Under the pieces are notes generated by a model. That model was not told where the DNA came from. It did no database searches and saw only the letters and a program-made list of their open reading frames with translations. Position numbers and translations under genes: made by a program. From Tupaia tana (lineage: Eukaryota; Chordata; Mammalia; Scandentia; Tupaiidae): a stretch of DNA of 64,000 bases. This document shows, piece after piece, positions 43,715 through 54,410 of the stretch (position 1 is the stretch's first letter; each line of letters opens with the position of its first letter). The stretch covers positions 7,926,415-7,990,414 of the forward strand of contig JAKSZU010000008.1 in the NCBI GenBank assembly GCA_026018925.1. The letters run 5' to 3'.

Positions 43715-43965
43715 CCAGCATGTTCACGGGGTGGTGTGTACCACTAACCCGCATTGGAATGTGCTCCTCACCTCAGGAAGCCTGGCCCCCCAGAGCCATC
43801 GCGCCAAGCCCCCCGCCCGCAGCCCTGGCCACCACTGAGCTACTTCCTGTTTCTATGGATTTGCCTATTTCGGGCCTCCCGTTTCTATGGATTCACACAG
43901 CACGTGGCCTCCCCTCCGACTTCTCTCACTTAGCCTGGTCCTTAGCGGGATGGCTGCAGCCCCGC
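43715..43965 (-). mobile_element. L1 3' UTR fragment, GC-biased
   Basis: ACCACTGAGCTACTTCCTGTTTCTATGGATTTGCC (43831-43865, in parts) and GACTTCTCTCACTTAGC are antisense L1M words. CG-ward drift matches local base composition. Confidence 0.75.
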
Positions 43966-44004
43966 TGGTCGCGGGTAACGCGGCCTTTAAAAGGACAAGG
44001 GCGA

Positions 44005-44105
44005 CCTGGCCATCATCTTGTCCCCCGCGTTACAGAGGAGCAAGCCAAGGCCCGGGGAGGTGGGGGCGGTGGCCTCCCTGCTGAGGTCACGAGGTCCGAC
44101 AGTGG
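44005..44105 (-). mobile_element. MIR
   Basis: CATCATCTTGTCCCCCGCGTTACAGAGGAGCAAG (in parts) then GGTCACGAGGTCCGACAG resembles the MIR antisense centre. Confidence 0.5.
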
Positions 44106-44581
44106 ACGTGTGAGGACGCTCAGCCCACCGGCGGTCTCCCGTGCGGCCCCGTGTGCAGAGCACGCTGCTCGGCACACGGCGGGTTCTCGCCCCTCTTCCC
44201 CGGCTCCCCCACCCCCAGCTGAGCCTGCCCACGTTTGCCGCACTCGCACACAGCCAGGGGCCTTCGGGGTTACTTCTAGATTTGTGAATGGCCGAGGTGC
44301 TAATGTCTGAGTGGGGTCCCTCCGCTCAACGTTGATGCATAGGGACAGAGTCAATTTGTTCATGATCTTAGCGCAATACGCGGGCCTTGGGTAATACCTG
44401 TTCTTCCGGTACTTACCAGTACTACTGAGGAAAGGCAATGATGATAATGCGCTGGGGTAGCACTTGTTTTCAGAAACCTTTCTAGTACGTTCGTTTTCTC
44501 ACTAACACTTTCAACCAAAAAAGGCTGATATTATACCCTATTATGGGAGCTCATACATGAGGTCGTCAGAGAGTCCAAGAG
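44106..44581. other. Unassigned sequence, no gene seen
   Basis: No element recognised. Confidence 0.35.
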
Positions 44582-45012
44582 GAGCCAGGTGGTGGTGCAG
44601 TGGTGACACACGTCGCTCTGCTAAGGAAGGTTCTGGGTTTATGTCCTGCAACTACCCTCAACACGGCAGGAACGTGTGTGCCCACGATTCCGGCCGGCCG
44701 AGGTCAGGTGTGGATCATCGGGTTAAGACCTCACTAGGGTGGCCAGTTCCATGCACAGCCATAACGCACTGGTCACGTGTGGCACCTGTGGGTCGAACCA
44801 CCAGCCTGTTTGGCCTGGAACACTCTGGGCACCTGCATCAGTGCCCAAGGTCCCGTGGGCCGGAGGGCTGGAGGAAGGGGACTGTGGCGTGAGCAGACCC
44901 TGTGGGGGCCTCCTTTCATTCTCATGTGCGCACATACACACTCTGTCATGGATAGAGGAAGAAAAGACCCTGTTGGGTGTTCTCTCTAAATATTTGTCAG
45001 AATAAAAAATAA
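44582..45012 (+). mobile_element. SINE-E, probably with an inserted SINE-D-like unit
   Basis: Head GCCAGGTGGTGGTGCAGTGG; the CACTAGGGTGG body word at 44731 is followed by about 220 bp that read like a second SINE (GGGGACTGTGGCGTGAGC), after which GACCCTGTTGGGTGTTCTC resumes. Boundaries uncertain. Confidence 0.55.
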
Positions 45013-45018
45013 ACAAAC

Positions 45019-45219
45019 TTGGGCCAACCAGTGGTTAAGAAAGCTGATCCCACTGGCTGACCATGCATTGAATACTAATCTTGGAAGCTTAAAATATGTG
45101 CCAGGCACATGCCCCACATCCTAACAGGACAGAGAAATGAGGAGGAGGTGGTGTGTGCCTCACTGGGGTGCTTTCTCTCTCTGGTGATTGTACACACTAT
45201 CTAGTAATTTTTTAAAAAA
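45019..45219 (+). mobile_element. SINE-D, head shortened
   Basis: GGGCCAACCAGTGGTTAAGA head, CATCCTAACAGGACAGAG body. Confidence 0.75.
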
Positions 45220-45250
45220 GGTTTATTGAAAATGTATACTAGGAAAAACA

Positions 45251-45517
45251 GGGGCCAGCAGTTGGCATAATGGCCATGTCACTGGATTCCCATGTAGTTG
45301 ACTGTGGTTTGAGTCCCAGATCGGTGGCTTAAACTCACGCCAGGCGCGTTTGCATGCTTCCCCAAGATCCAGAGAGGAGAATGGGGGAGAAGGGATTGCG
45401 GTGTGGCCATCCCCCTGGGGGGTGATTTCTCACTTTCTGTCTCTCTGTCAGTCTCTGACTTTCTGGTGAGCGCACGCACCCTATAGCAAAAACCTCAAAA
45501 AAAACAAAGAAAGAAAA
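45251..45517 (+). mobile_element. SINE-A, transitional to B, 22-bp imperfect duplication
   Basis: Head GGGGCCAGCAGTTGGCATAA mixes A and B features. Flanks 45229-45250 and 45518-45539 match at most positions (GAAAATGTA, ACTA, GAAAAAC). Confidence 0.88.
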
Positions 45518-45587
45518 GAAAATGTACACTATGAAAAACTAGGCATGAGTTCATTTTTTTGTTGTTTTGCACCAAAATATATTTGTA

Positions 45588-45645
45588 CTAGGTTGTTGAG
45601 AAAGTCATGGAATACTTTTCTGTTTTTCTATGACTTTGCCGACAG
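45588..45645. mobile_element. Mariner-like MITE, family 2, copy 2
   Basis: Left end CTAGGTTGTTGAGAAAGTCATG, and complement of the right end TGTCGGCAAAGTCATAG. Shortest of the three copies. Confidence 0.6.
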
Positions 45646-45987
45646 TCCCTTCTTTTAGACGCCTCGTCCCCGTCTGTAGGCCTCCTCCACATCATCGGTG
45701 TCTCTTTGGAGGACCCGTGCTCAGAGACGCCCGTGGCCCCCGTCCGTCACAGAGCCTGTCCTCACTGAGCTCCAGCACCTTCAATGAGCGGCACAGCGTC
45801 CGTCCGATTCAGGTCCTCGTCCCTGCTGGCCGTCACGGTGTGCGTTTCTCTCACCAAGATGTAGACCTTGGCAGAGGCTGCCTGGCTCACCCCGTGGCCC
45901 AGTGCCTGCGGTGCTGACTGCTGTAAGTGGCACTCTACAGATATTTGTGGCCAGTGCCACAGGAACACCCCTAAAGGCAAACAGGTG
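45646..45987. other. Unassigned GC-rich sequence
   Basis: Open frames in both directions; no recognisable protein. Confidence 0.35.
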
Positions 45988-46220
45988 CCTTTTGTTTTTA
46001 ATTTGCTGGAGGGCATATGCACTCAAGGAGAGAGGCAGAGGGATCAGCGAAGCACCTTCCCGTGGGCCAGGGTCATGCCACAGTCCCTTCACTCTTGATA
46101 TTTTGGGCATACATGCACATGCACCTGGTGTAGTTTTAGACCAGCACGTTCTGGGACTCAAACTGCAGGGTTGGCCATGTGGGATCCAGTCACCCTAAAC
46201 GTGAGGTCATAGGCTGGCCC
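45988..46220 (-). mobile_element. SINE-D
   Basis: TTTGTTTTTAATTTGCTGG tail end; head complement GTCATAGGCTGGCCC. AACAGGTGCC and AACAAATGCC flank it. Confidence 0.78.
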
Positions 46221-46230
46221 AACAAATGCC

Positions 46231-46470
46231 TTCTTTTTTTTTTTTAGTTTTTTGCTATAGGGCACTTGTGGTTGCGAGGGGGGCGGGGAGTGAGAAATCA
46301 CCCTGTGGGGGATGGCCACACCACAGTCCCCTGTCCTCCATTCTCCTTTTGGGATTTTGAGGTACACACATGCACCTGGTGTGTTTTTCAAGCCTCTGGG
46401 TTTGGGACTCAAACCATGGAGTCAGCCATGTGGGATCCAGCTACCTTAGCCCCCATGCCACCTATTGGCC
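46231..46470 (-). mobile_element. SINE-B
   Basis: TTTTTTGCTATAGGGCACTTG tail; GA tract replaced by GAGGGGGGCGGGGAG; head complement CCACCTATTGGCC. Confidence 0.82.
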
Positions 46471-46755
46471 TCCACTGTCATATTTTAAAGCTTTTTACCC
46501 TAGATGTATAACCAGGGTCATCACCTGATTCTAAAGCATCAGCATTTGAAAAAACTGTGAAACAAAGTAGCCAAGAAGGATGTAAGGACAGATCACCACC
46601 ATCTCTCCCAGGGCTCTGGGGACCAGACCCCAGGGTGCTGGAGGATGTGGAAGTCCTTGCAAGGCCATGGTTTTGCTTATTTGGACTCCAGATTTATGCA
46701 AAGACTTCTGTAGGATCTCTGCACGAAACAGATGGTGTCTCATCACTATTATCCT
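46471..46755. other. Unassigned sequence
   Basis: No element or gene recognised. Confidence 0.35.
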
Positions 46756-46940
46756 TTTTTTATTAATTTTAAAAATTATTTTATTTAGCTTTATTCATAT
46801 ATTTTTAAATTTGATTAGAGGGGGACAGAGTGAGAGAGAGAGGGAAAGTGAGAAAGCAAACTGCCAGATCCAGGACTCGAACCACGGTCGGCCATGTGGA
46901 AGTCCAGCACCCTTAACCACCTCGCCACCTGCTGGCCCCG
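46756..46940 (-). mobile_element. SINE-C
   Basis: AATTTTAAAAATTATTTTATT tail complement, GA tract, then ACTGCCAGATCCAGGACTCG and head. TCACTATTATCCT and TCACTATCATCCT flank it. Confidence 0.86.
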
Positions 46941-47289
46941 CTCACTATCATCCTGTTTAAAAAACGTCCTCTTCCATCATGCTTCCCGGGGTCAGACACT
47001 GAAAGGACAAGGTACACAAGTAGTAAGAGCAAAATCAGGGAAGGGCATGCCACTCTGAGGAAGGAAGAAGCACGTGACTGCAGCTGGGCGTGGGCGCTGT
47101 CAGCGCTGGAAGCCTCTCCCAGCCCAGCTTGTTCCGCTGCCTCGTCTTCCTCGCGGGGCTCACGGAAGTCACATGACCTGGCAGGCTCGGGATCATTGTT
47201 CCACCTCTGCCCCACCCTGCTGCCATTACCATGTCTCCGCTCGTCCGCCCTGTTCTCGTTTAGCTTTCTGTACAATTAGCACATAAGGC
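46941..47289. other. Unassigned sequence
   Basis: No gene or element recognised. Confidence 0.35.
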
Positions 47290-47520
47290 GGCCAGACAGT
47301 GAAGTGGCAGTGAAGCACGGTGCTCTGCAAGGCTGACCCACGTGGACGGTTCTGGCTTCACTTCCACAGGCCTCCCTGAGTGCTGGCACACATGTGCCTC
47401 TGCTGTAGGGCTGCCTGGGGGAGGGCGGTGGGGTTAATACCCCGCTGGGAGTGCTCTCTTCCTCGCTCCCTGCCTCTCTTGCTCATGGGAGAAATAAACA
47501 CGAAATTTAAAGATAACGAA
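47290..47520 (+). mobile_element. SINE-E
   Basis: GCAGTGAAGCACGGTGCTC, CCGCTGGGAGTGCTCTC and CATGGGAGAAATAAACACG. Confidence 0.72.
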
Positions 47521-47552
47521 ATGATAACGTACCCATACTGAAGTGCACATGT

Positions 47553-47837
47553 GGGGACCAGCAGGTGGTGCCGTGGGTACAACGCTGGACTCTCACATGG
47601 CTGACTGCAGTTTGAGTCCCAGGCCTGGTGGCCTGAAAAGCATGCCGGACGCATGTGTATGCATGCCCAAAATCCCAGGAGAATGAAAGAGAAGCAATTG
47701 AGATGTGGCCATTGCTGGGGGGCGGAGGTGGTAAGTTTTTCGCTTTCTCTCTCACTGTCTCTCTCCTCTGTCTGTCTCCAGCAAGCACATACACTCCATG
47801 GCAAAAATGTTTAAAAAACAAGCAAAAAAGTAAAACA
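47553..47837 (+). mobile_element. SINE-B with duplication
   Basis: GAAGTGCACAT on both sides (47540-47550, 47839-47849). Splits the L1 fragment that follows. Confidence 0.88.
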
Positions 47838-48490
47838 GAAGTGCACATATTGGTACATTTTTACTGAACATATTCACGTAACCAGCACCCAAATCACGCA
47901 GTAGCACATTCCAGGCACCCCCAAGGCCCCCTCCCCAAGGTCAGCACTGCCTCCCAGCGGCACAGAATGGTTTCTGCCGGCTTTCTGGTTTCTTCAGATA
48001 GAATCCTCAGCATTTACTCTCGTGTGTCCGGCTTCTTTCCCTCCACACTGTTGGTGACACTCTCCCACGTGTTGAGGTAGTCCTGGGTCATTCCTCGTTG
48101 CTGAATGAACCCCACTGAACGGATATACCACATGTGCTTATCCACCCTGCTATGGAAGGACATGGAGTAGCTTCAGGCCGTCAGGGTCATCCCAGCGCAT
48201 GCTTTTGGGGCGACTTTCCTGAAGATCATATTCCAAGGACTGGAAGTGGCTGTGTCAGGGTGTGCACAGCGTCGGCTGTAGCGCTCTGGGACTGTTCCAC
48301 AGGGGCTGTGCCAGCTTGCACGCTCACCAGCAGTGAGGAGAGCTCCGGTTGCTCCTTACCCCTGCCATCACGCGTGTTTTATTGCTTTAGCTGTTCTGTG
48401 TGTGAGGCGGGGTGTCTGTATGCATGCTGTTCCCTGCTGTATCTGCACTGGAGCATTGCACTGGCTGTTAGGTCACATGCACTGCTGTGT
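47838..48490 (-). mobile_element. L1 3' end fragment
   Basis: Antisense order: AACCAGCACCCAAATCACG, GTGTCCGGCTTCTTTCC, GATATACCACATGTGCTTATCC, CACGCTCACCAGCAGTGAGG. Confidence 0.8.
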
Positions 48491-48511
48491 CTGAAGGAGG
48501 GATAAGCTTTT

Positions 48512-48762
48512 TTTTGGAGAGGTTTTTGCTATAGGGCGCGTGCGCTCGCCAGACAGACAGAGAGAGACAGAGAGACAGCGAGAAATCACCCCCCGGGGGG
48601 ATGGCCACACCGTAATCCCTTCTCTTCCATTCTCCTCTTGGGATCTTGGGTATGCACGCACACATGCCCGGCATGAGTTTTAAGCCACCGGGTCCAGGAC
48701 ACGAACTGCGGTCGACTACATGGGAGTCCAGCAACATAGCCATTACGCTAACTGCTGGTCCC
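48512..48762 (-). mobile_element. SINE-A with exact 15-bp duplication
   Basis: GAGGGATAAGCTTTT at 48497-48511 and 48763-48777. Very short A tail. Confidence 0.93.
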
Positions 48763-48941
48763 GAGGGATAAGCTTTTAAATAGGTGAACAAAGTGACTGA
48801 GTTTTATACTTTTGACAGGGATCATATGGATTGGTTTGTGCATTGGCAGTGAACTTATTTCCTCCTAATCTAAATAGGTTAATTTATTAAGCAGACGTGT
48901 TATCAATATTCACAGATATATGTATGTATGTTTGTTTATTA

Positions 48942-49014
48942 GGTCATCGGGAAAGTCATGATGAGTTTTTCTATGCAAGATTGTGTTGTGACTTTCCCAG
49001 CAACCCACTAGATA
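48942..49014. mobile_element. Mariner-like MITE, family 2, copy 3
   Basis: Left end TTAGGTCATCGGGAAAGTCA; complement of the right end TAGTGGGTTGCTGGGAAAGTCA. Bordered by TA dinucleotides, the mariner target. Confidence 0.68.
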
Positions 49015-49138
49015 CATATGTCTGTACATTTTTAAATATCCATTTTGCTTGACACTGATTTACAATGTTTCAAGGGCCTATGGAATACTAGGCACTGTTC
49101 TACCATCATGACGACAGCAAGGCATCCGTGTTTGGGGG

Positions 49139-49374
49139 GCTTTTGTTTGTTTGTTCTTAATTTGCTATAGGGCACATTCGCTCGCTGAAGAGAGACAGAG
49201 AGGAAGTGAGAGCTCGCCCCCCAGGTGTGATGGCCATGCCACAATCCCCTCTCCTCCATTCTTCTCTCAGGATCTCAGGCCTGCGTGTATACACACCTGG
49301 CACAGTTCAAGCCAGTAGGTCTGAAATGTGAACCAGCCTTTGGCCATGTGAGATCCAGACACCACCAGCTGCTC
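49139..49374 (-). mobile_element. SINE-B
   Basis: TTGTTTGTTCTTAATTTGC tail, GCTATAGGGCACATTCGC, diverged head complement. Confidence 0.8.
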
Positions 49375-49379
49375 ACACT

Positions 49380-49600
49380 GTTTTGTTTTGTTTTAGTTTT
49401 TGTTACAGGGCACCACACGTGCCAGACAGACAGAGAAAGAGAGAGAGAGAGTGAGATACCACTCCCTAGGGGGGAAATCCCTTCTCCTACGTTCTTCTGT
49501 CAGGATTTTGGGTATGCATGCTCAGGCCAGGTGTGTTTTCAAGCCACCAAGTCCAGGACTTAAACAGCTCAGTTGACCATGCAAGACCACGCCCACCGAT
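49380..49600 (-). mobile_element. SINE-B, adjacent to the previous
   Basis: TTTTGTTTTGTTTTAG tail; body CTGTCAGGATTTTGGG; the head is truncated near CAAGACCACGCCC. Confidence 0.75.
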
Positions 49601-49640
49601 GTTTCAATATAGATTTCTTTTTAAAAATGTTAAATAGGGT

Positions 49641-49899
49641 GGGAACCAGCAGTTAGCGTAATGGCTATGTTGCTAGACTCCCACGTAGTCGACCGCGGTT
49701 CGCGTCCCGGACCCGGTGGCTTGAAACTCACGCCGGGCGCGTGTGCGTGCGTGCCCAAGATCCCAAGAGGAGAATGGAGGAGAAGGGATTGCGGCGTGGC
49801 CATCCCCCCTGGGGGGTGATTTCTCGCTTTCTATCTCTCTGTCTGTCTCTGTCTGTCTGGCGAGCGCACGTGCCCTATAGTGAAAAACCTCTCCAAAAA

Positions 49900-49939
<40 letters not shown>

Positions 49940-49943
49940 TATA
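49641..49943 (+). mobile_element. SINE-A with (A)n(TA)n tail
   Basis: Near-consensus, with perfect body palindrome. The tail is about 23 A followed by thirteen TA units (49918-49943). Confidence 0.93.
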
Positions 49944-50417
49944 AGTAGGGTGAAAAATAATGAGATTTCCACCAGTTGCCAAGGAGAAGCAGTACCAGTT
50001 TAGAAAGCTGTGTGAAATTTGACTAATCCAGAATGCTCATGACATAGCCCCAGATTTCGTTTTAATCCTACCCTGGCTGCGTCTGCGCCAGCCGGCTGCC
50101 TTCCCCAGCAGTTAGTTGGTCCCTGAGTGGCAGCACCCGCAAGAGCCAGAGAGAAAACTGTATTCCCGGCCGGTTTCTGCCCACGACCTTGAGCAGCTGG
50201 CCGAGCCCGATGACCTAGGGTAGACAGCCCAGCCATCCTCATCCTTCTTTCCCCGGGTCAGGCCTAATCTGGGGAGCATCGGGTAGCCTGTCCTGCCCCA
50301 TCGCCACACCCTCTCAGCTCTCCGCAGTGAGGGTGTTTTCCAGGAAAAAGCACATTCACAAACCAACTCCTTCCCAGCAGGCTTCACCACTAAATTCTGC
50401 CTTAAAACGAGGAGCTG
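49944..50417. other. Unassigned sequence, no gene seen
   Basis: A 120-codon minus frame at 50112-50474 enters the SINE-D and is not credible. Confidence 0.4.
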
Positions 50418-50668
50418 GACTGGCCCGGAAGCACGGGGGTTAAGTGAAATGGCGTAGGGAACTGGGTCCCACATGGCCGACCTTGGTTCAGGTCCTGGCC
50501 TGGAGGCTTGAGAAACATTCTTAGTGCCTTGCGGTTGTGGGCCCCAAATCTGATGGGGTGGAGAAATGGAGGAAAGGGGATTTCAGTGTGGCCATGTCCC
50601 GTCGGGAGTGCTTTATTTCTCTCTCTCTGGTGAGTGCATGTGCCCTTTGGCAACACTTTAAAAAGGCA
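50418..50668 (+). mobile_element. SINE-D
   Basis: CTGGCCCGGAAGCACGGGGG head with an extra AGTGAAATGGCG insertion; CAAATCTGATGGGGTGGAG body. Confidence 0.8.
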
Positions 50669-52771
50669 GGAGAAGGAGCCAAAGAAAGACCACAGAGCCG
50701 GAAAGGCCACCAGCATGGTACCCTTGGTCTAGTTATCCAAGGCAATGACGGAGGCAGAGTGACTTGTGGAGTCTTCTGTCACTTCCTAAGTCCACACCTC
50801 ACTGGGGCCAGGGCCATGGAGAAAGGCCAAGGTAGGGAGGAAGGCCATGCAGAAGACCGCCTTTGCTTCTGCCAGGAGTCGGGACTGGGGTTGTTGAGGG
50901 TGACGAGTATGTGAGAGTGACTAGGCACTCCTAACGCTGGCTGCTCGCCAGGAGAGAGGAAGCCAAAGCAAGGGCAGGTTTGTCCAGGGGGATGATAGGT
51001 TCAGCGGCAGGCAGATCTGTTGCCCAGTGTTTTCCTGTGATCAGCCCTGACTGCTCAGAAAGTCCCGGGAGAGAGCCTGTTCCTTGCTGGGAGAAGCTCT
51101 GGAGCTCTCCAAGTTCTCACACAGACTATTAATGGCCGCCTGACACATTCTTTAGCACTTGAAGAGTCCTCAGAGAAGCCCCACACAGATTTTAATAAGT
51201 GTTGAAGACTTTCGGAGGTGCCCCCAGGCTAGGCTTTCACAGACACTGCAGCTTGTCCACACCCCCTGGAAAAGTTCCCAGCCTTTCTGGGATCAAGATT
51301 TCAGTCCTGCCTGTGAGTGTCTCCCCCACTGTTGGTTGGTATTAAGAAAGAACAAGTGAAAACATGCATGCTTTATTAATTTCCTTCAAATCATAATCTC
51401 TTACTATTTTCAACACGTCTCCACAGGCGATGGGAAAAGTTGAGTTGTACAGTATGTTCACTGAGAAGCAGCAGAGGAGGGAAAGACACCACTGACAGCC
51501 TTAAAACCTCCAGTGGCTTACAAATTTGGCAACAGCTATATAAACAAAAGTGTGAGGATTTCTATTCTAAGTCACTGGAACACAGATGGTAACATGCTTA
51601 AGTCTTTTTTTTTTTTTTTTTTTTTTTTTCCTTAAGGAAGAGGACATGTGGAAGCACCCATCTGGAAGTAATTGTAACTCAGAAGGCTTTTGTTACTACT
51701 AAGCTTTCAGTTGACTTCCCCTGCTGGAACAATGAACCAGCTTTTTCTTAGAAGACGTAGACAATAAAACCAAACTATTCACACAGTAAAAGGGAAAGGC
51801 AGAAATTTTTACACGGAGGCAGCGTTTAGAGCTCCCCCTTAAACCCACCGGCCCCTAAGCAGCGTGATCCTCCCGGGCGACTCGTAGGGACACGCAGCCT
51901 TGCTCTGCTTTGGGTTCATTGTGCTCAAGTCCATAGGAGCAACTCCAGCTCTCCCTTGGTATTGCACGAGTCGGCGTGAGATGGACACGTCCCTGGTGAT
52001 GACAGTAACACAGGGTAACGTCCAGCGTTCTCGCAAGTGTGACACCGGGCCATTCCAGCACCCTACTAAGCACAATAGCGACAGCACCCCAACTGGGATT
52101 CAGCTTATTTCCCAGCAGCTGATAATCACAGGTGGCAGCTTGGCGGCCAAGGGCCTGTTTGTGACTTAATTAGCATCAGGTGACTCGTGTCGCTTCAGTG
52201 TGTGAGTCAAAGAAAGGTGTGTTCAGAGCAGGCGGTTATCCAGGGAGAGCAGGCGTGCACGTCGGCCCTGCCAGCTCCCATGGATCCGTCTGTTTGTTTG
52301 TTTCTCCTCACCTCGTTGTGTAGATTTTTGAATGAGAGAATGAGCAGCCAAGAAAAGGACTTTCTGTGGCCTCAGCAGTCTTGCAGCTAGATGTCTTCAG
52401 AGGTGTTCCCGAGTTCTAGAATCCGATGCTCTCCATCAGCGTTGGACCTCCGTCCCACACTGGAGGTCGCCTGGCCCTGGCCAGTTAGCTTCTCCTTCCC
52501 TTTCCTCCTCCCTTTGGATTTCTCCCAGTTCTGTCAGATAGAGGAGGCCTGGGCTGGGAGGGACCAGGTTCCTCCTCCAGCCACAGGGGAGCACCCAATT
52601 TTAAAACCAAGTGTCTGCAGAGGAACTGCCAGAGAGTCACACTCAACCCTCTGCCACTTGGCTGTTGAGAGCCCTTGGAGGTGCAGCCGCTGTTACCCAT
52701 AGTGTCAGAAACACCTTGCAGACAGGAAGAACAAGAGGAGGGTAAAATTAGGAGCGATTAGAACACATTAT
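50669..52771. other. 2.1-kb SINE-free segment
   Basis: No gene or mobile element recognised; a poly(T) run is at 51604-51630. The part 51900-52300 has TAATTAGCATCAGGTGACTC, TGTGAGTCAAAG and CACAGGTGGCAGC, i.e. possible homeodomain, AP-1 and E-box sites. Possibly a regulatory element. Confidence 0.4.
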
Positions 52772-52954
52772 GCTGGGCACAGCGGGTGGCATAGTGGTAC
52801 AGGTGCTGGACACTCCCACGCAGCTGACCGCGGTTTAAGTCCTGGACCTGGTGGCTTGCTTTTTCACTTTCCCACTTTCTCTCTCTGGTCAAGTTAAAAT
52901 AAATGAATGAATAAATAAAATTAAATAAATAATTCTTTAAAAATAAAAAGAACA
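52772..52954 (+). mobile_element. SINE-C
   Basis: GGGCACAGCGGGTGGCATAG head, CT tract, AAATAAATGAATGAATAAAT tail. Confidence 0.86.
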
Positions 52955-53212
52955 GGGACCAGTAGTTAGCATAATGGCTATGTCGCCAGACTCCCACGTA
53001 GTCGACCGCGGTTCACATCCTGGACCCAGTGACTTAGAACTTATGCCGGGCAAGTGTGCGTGCGTGCCCAAGATCCCGAGAGGAGAATGGAAGAGAAGGG
53101 ATTGCGGCGTGGCCATCCCCCCTGGGGGGTGATTTCTCGCTTTCTGTCTCTCTGTCTCTCTCTGTCTGGCGGGCACACCTGCCCTATAGCAAAAACCTCT
53201 CCAAAAAATAAA
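52955..53212 (+). mobile_element. SINE-A directly behind a SINE-C tail
   Basis: Head GGGACCAGTAGTTAGCATAA starts in the SINE-C tail. AGAACAC-containing flanks span the pair. Confidence 0.9.
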
Positions 53213-53528
53213 AACTAGAAAGAACACGTGCTGAATACTCACCTATAGGGCAGAGAAAGAGGCGGGGCTAGGTCCACTGTGCAGAGAATTTCTTGCAACA
53301 GTGCTGGGCTTTTCACGCACCTCCTCACGGCAGTCCGTGGGAGCCCCAAAAGCAGCGAAATTGAAGTGGCTGGGGCTCAAGGGAAGGGAGGTTTGTCCCT
53401 AATATGGATCAACAACAGAGGCCTCCTCATTCAGCGGGCTCTGGAACACACTGGGAGTGTCTGTAGGCACACCTGAGGAAATACGGTAGGGTCGATAGGG
53501 TCGCGGTGGAGTGTGAGGCTCTCATTCA
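53213..53528. other. Unassigned sequence, no gene seen
   Basis: No element recognised. Confidence 0.35.
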
Positions 53529-53541
53529 AAACATGCCTAGG

Positions 53542-53803
53542 GGGACCAGCAGTTGGCGTAATGGCTATGTTCCTGAACTCCCATGCAGTTGACCGCGGTT
53601 CAAGTCCAGACCTGGTGGCTTAAACTCACGCCAGGCGCATGTGCGTGCGTGCCCAAGATCCTGAAAAGAGAATGGAGAAGAAGGGATTGCAGTGTGGCCA
53701 TCCCCCCTGGGGGGTGATTTCTCACTTTCTGTCTCTCTGTCTCTCTCTGTCTTTCTGATGAGTGCACACGCCCTATAGCAAAAACCTCTCCAAAAAACAA
53801 ACA
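53542..53803 (+). mobile_element. SINE-A
   Basis: AACATGCCTAGGG and AACATTCCTTGGG flank it. One base is lost in the B box (TTCAAGTCCAGAC). Confidence 0.9.
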
Positions 53804-53816
53804 AACATTCCTTGGG

Positions 53817-54033
53817 AAGATGGTGCCCAGGCCATGATACGAGCGTAAAATGCATAGTTCTAAGACCGACCAGGTGGGAGAGTTCCAGAGTCACACCCAG
53901 AGAACCCCGAGTACACTGGACACCTGCCTGCCCATGAGACGGGGCTGGCTGAAGCCGGGGCGGACTGCAGCGTCAGGACCCTGTTAGGGGTGCTCGATTG
54001 CCCTCTCACCCATGGCAGACATAAATAAATAAA
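53817..54033 (+). mobile_element. SINE-E
   Basis: GGCTGGCTGAAGCCGGGG, GGACCCTGTTAGGGGTGC and CATGGCAGACATAAATAAAT. Confidence 0.7.
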
Positions 54034-54282
54034 CTTTTTTTTTCTTTTTTGGAGATAATTTTGCTAAAGGGTGCATGTCCTCGCTGGAAAGACAGAGAAA
54101 GAGAAACTGAGAAATCAGTCCCCAGCAGGTGGTCATGCTGCAGCCCCTTCTCCATTCTCCCCTTGGGATTTTAGGCATGCACACGCACTGGGCATGGTAA
54201 TCCAGCCGCCAGGCCCGGGACTCGAATTACAGTTGGCCATGTGGGAGTCCCGTGCCTTAATCATTATGCCACCTGCTGGCCC
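54034..54282 (-). mobile_element. SINE-B
   Basis: Inserted in the SINE-E tail; head complement CCACCTGCTGGCCCC. Confidence 0.85.
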
Positions 54283-54315
54283 CTAAATAGACATTTTATG
54301 GAAAAATGGAATTAA

Positions 54316-54410
54316 CGTATGAATTTATTTTAATGCAAAAAAATTTGAAATACAGTGTGCAGTTTGTTCATAATATACATTTTTCATAACCTTTTTGAAG
54401 ATACCTCACA
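54316..54410. mobile_element. Mariner-like MITE, family 1, partial copy 2
   Basis: TTTATTTTAATGCAAAAAAA then GTTCATAATATACATTTTTC and ATAACCTTTTTGAAGATACC correspond to the right three quarters of the copy at 598-724. Confidence 0.55.

Noticed and set aside
43887..44310. Possible gene in the GC-rich stretch with a 196-codon plus frame
   Set aside because: It is built from a GC-biased L1 3' UTR fragment and a MIR, with no recognisable protein.
45646..45987. Minus-strand frame next to the MITE as a possible mariner transposase remnant
   Set aside because: No transposase motif could be seen in any frame, and the MITE ends before this sequence.
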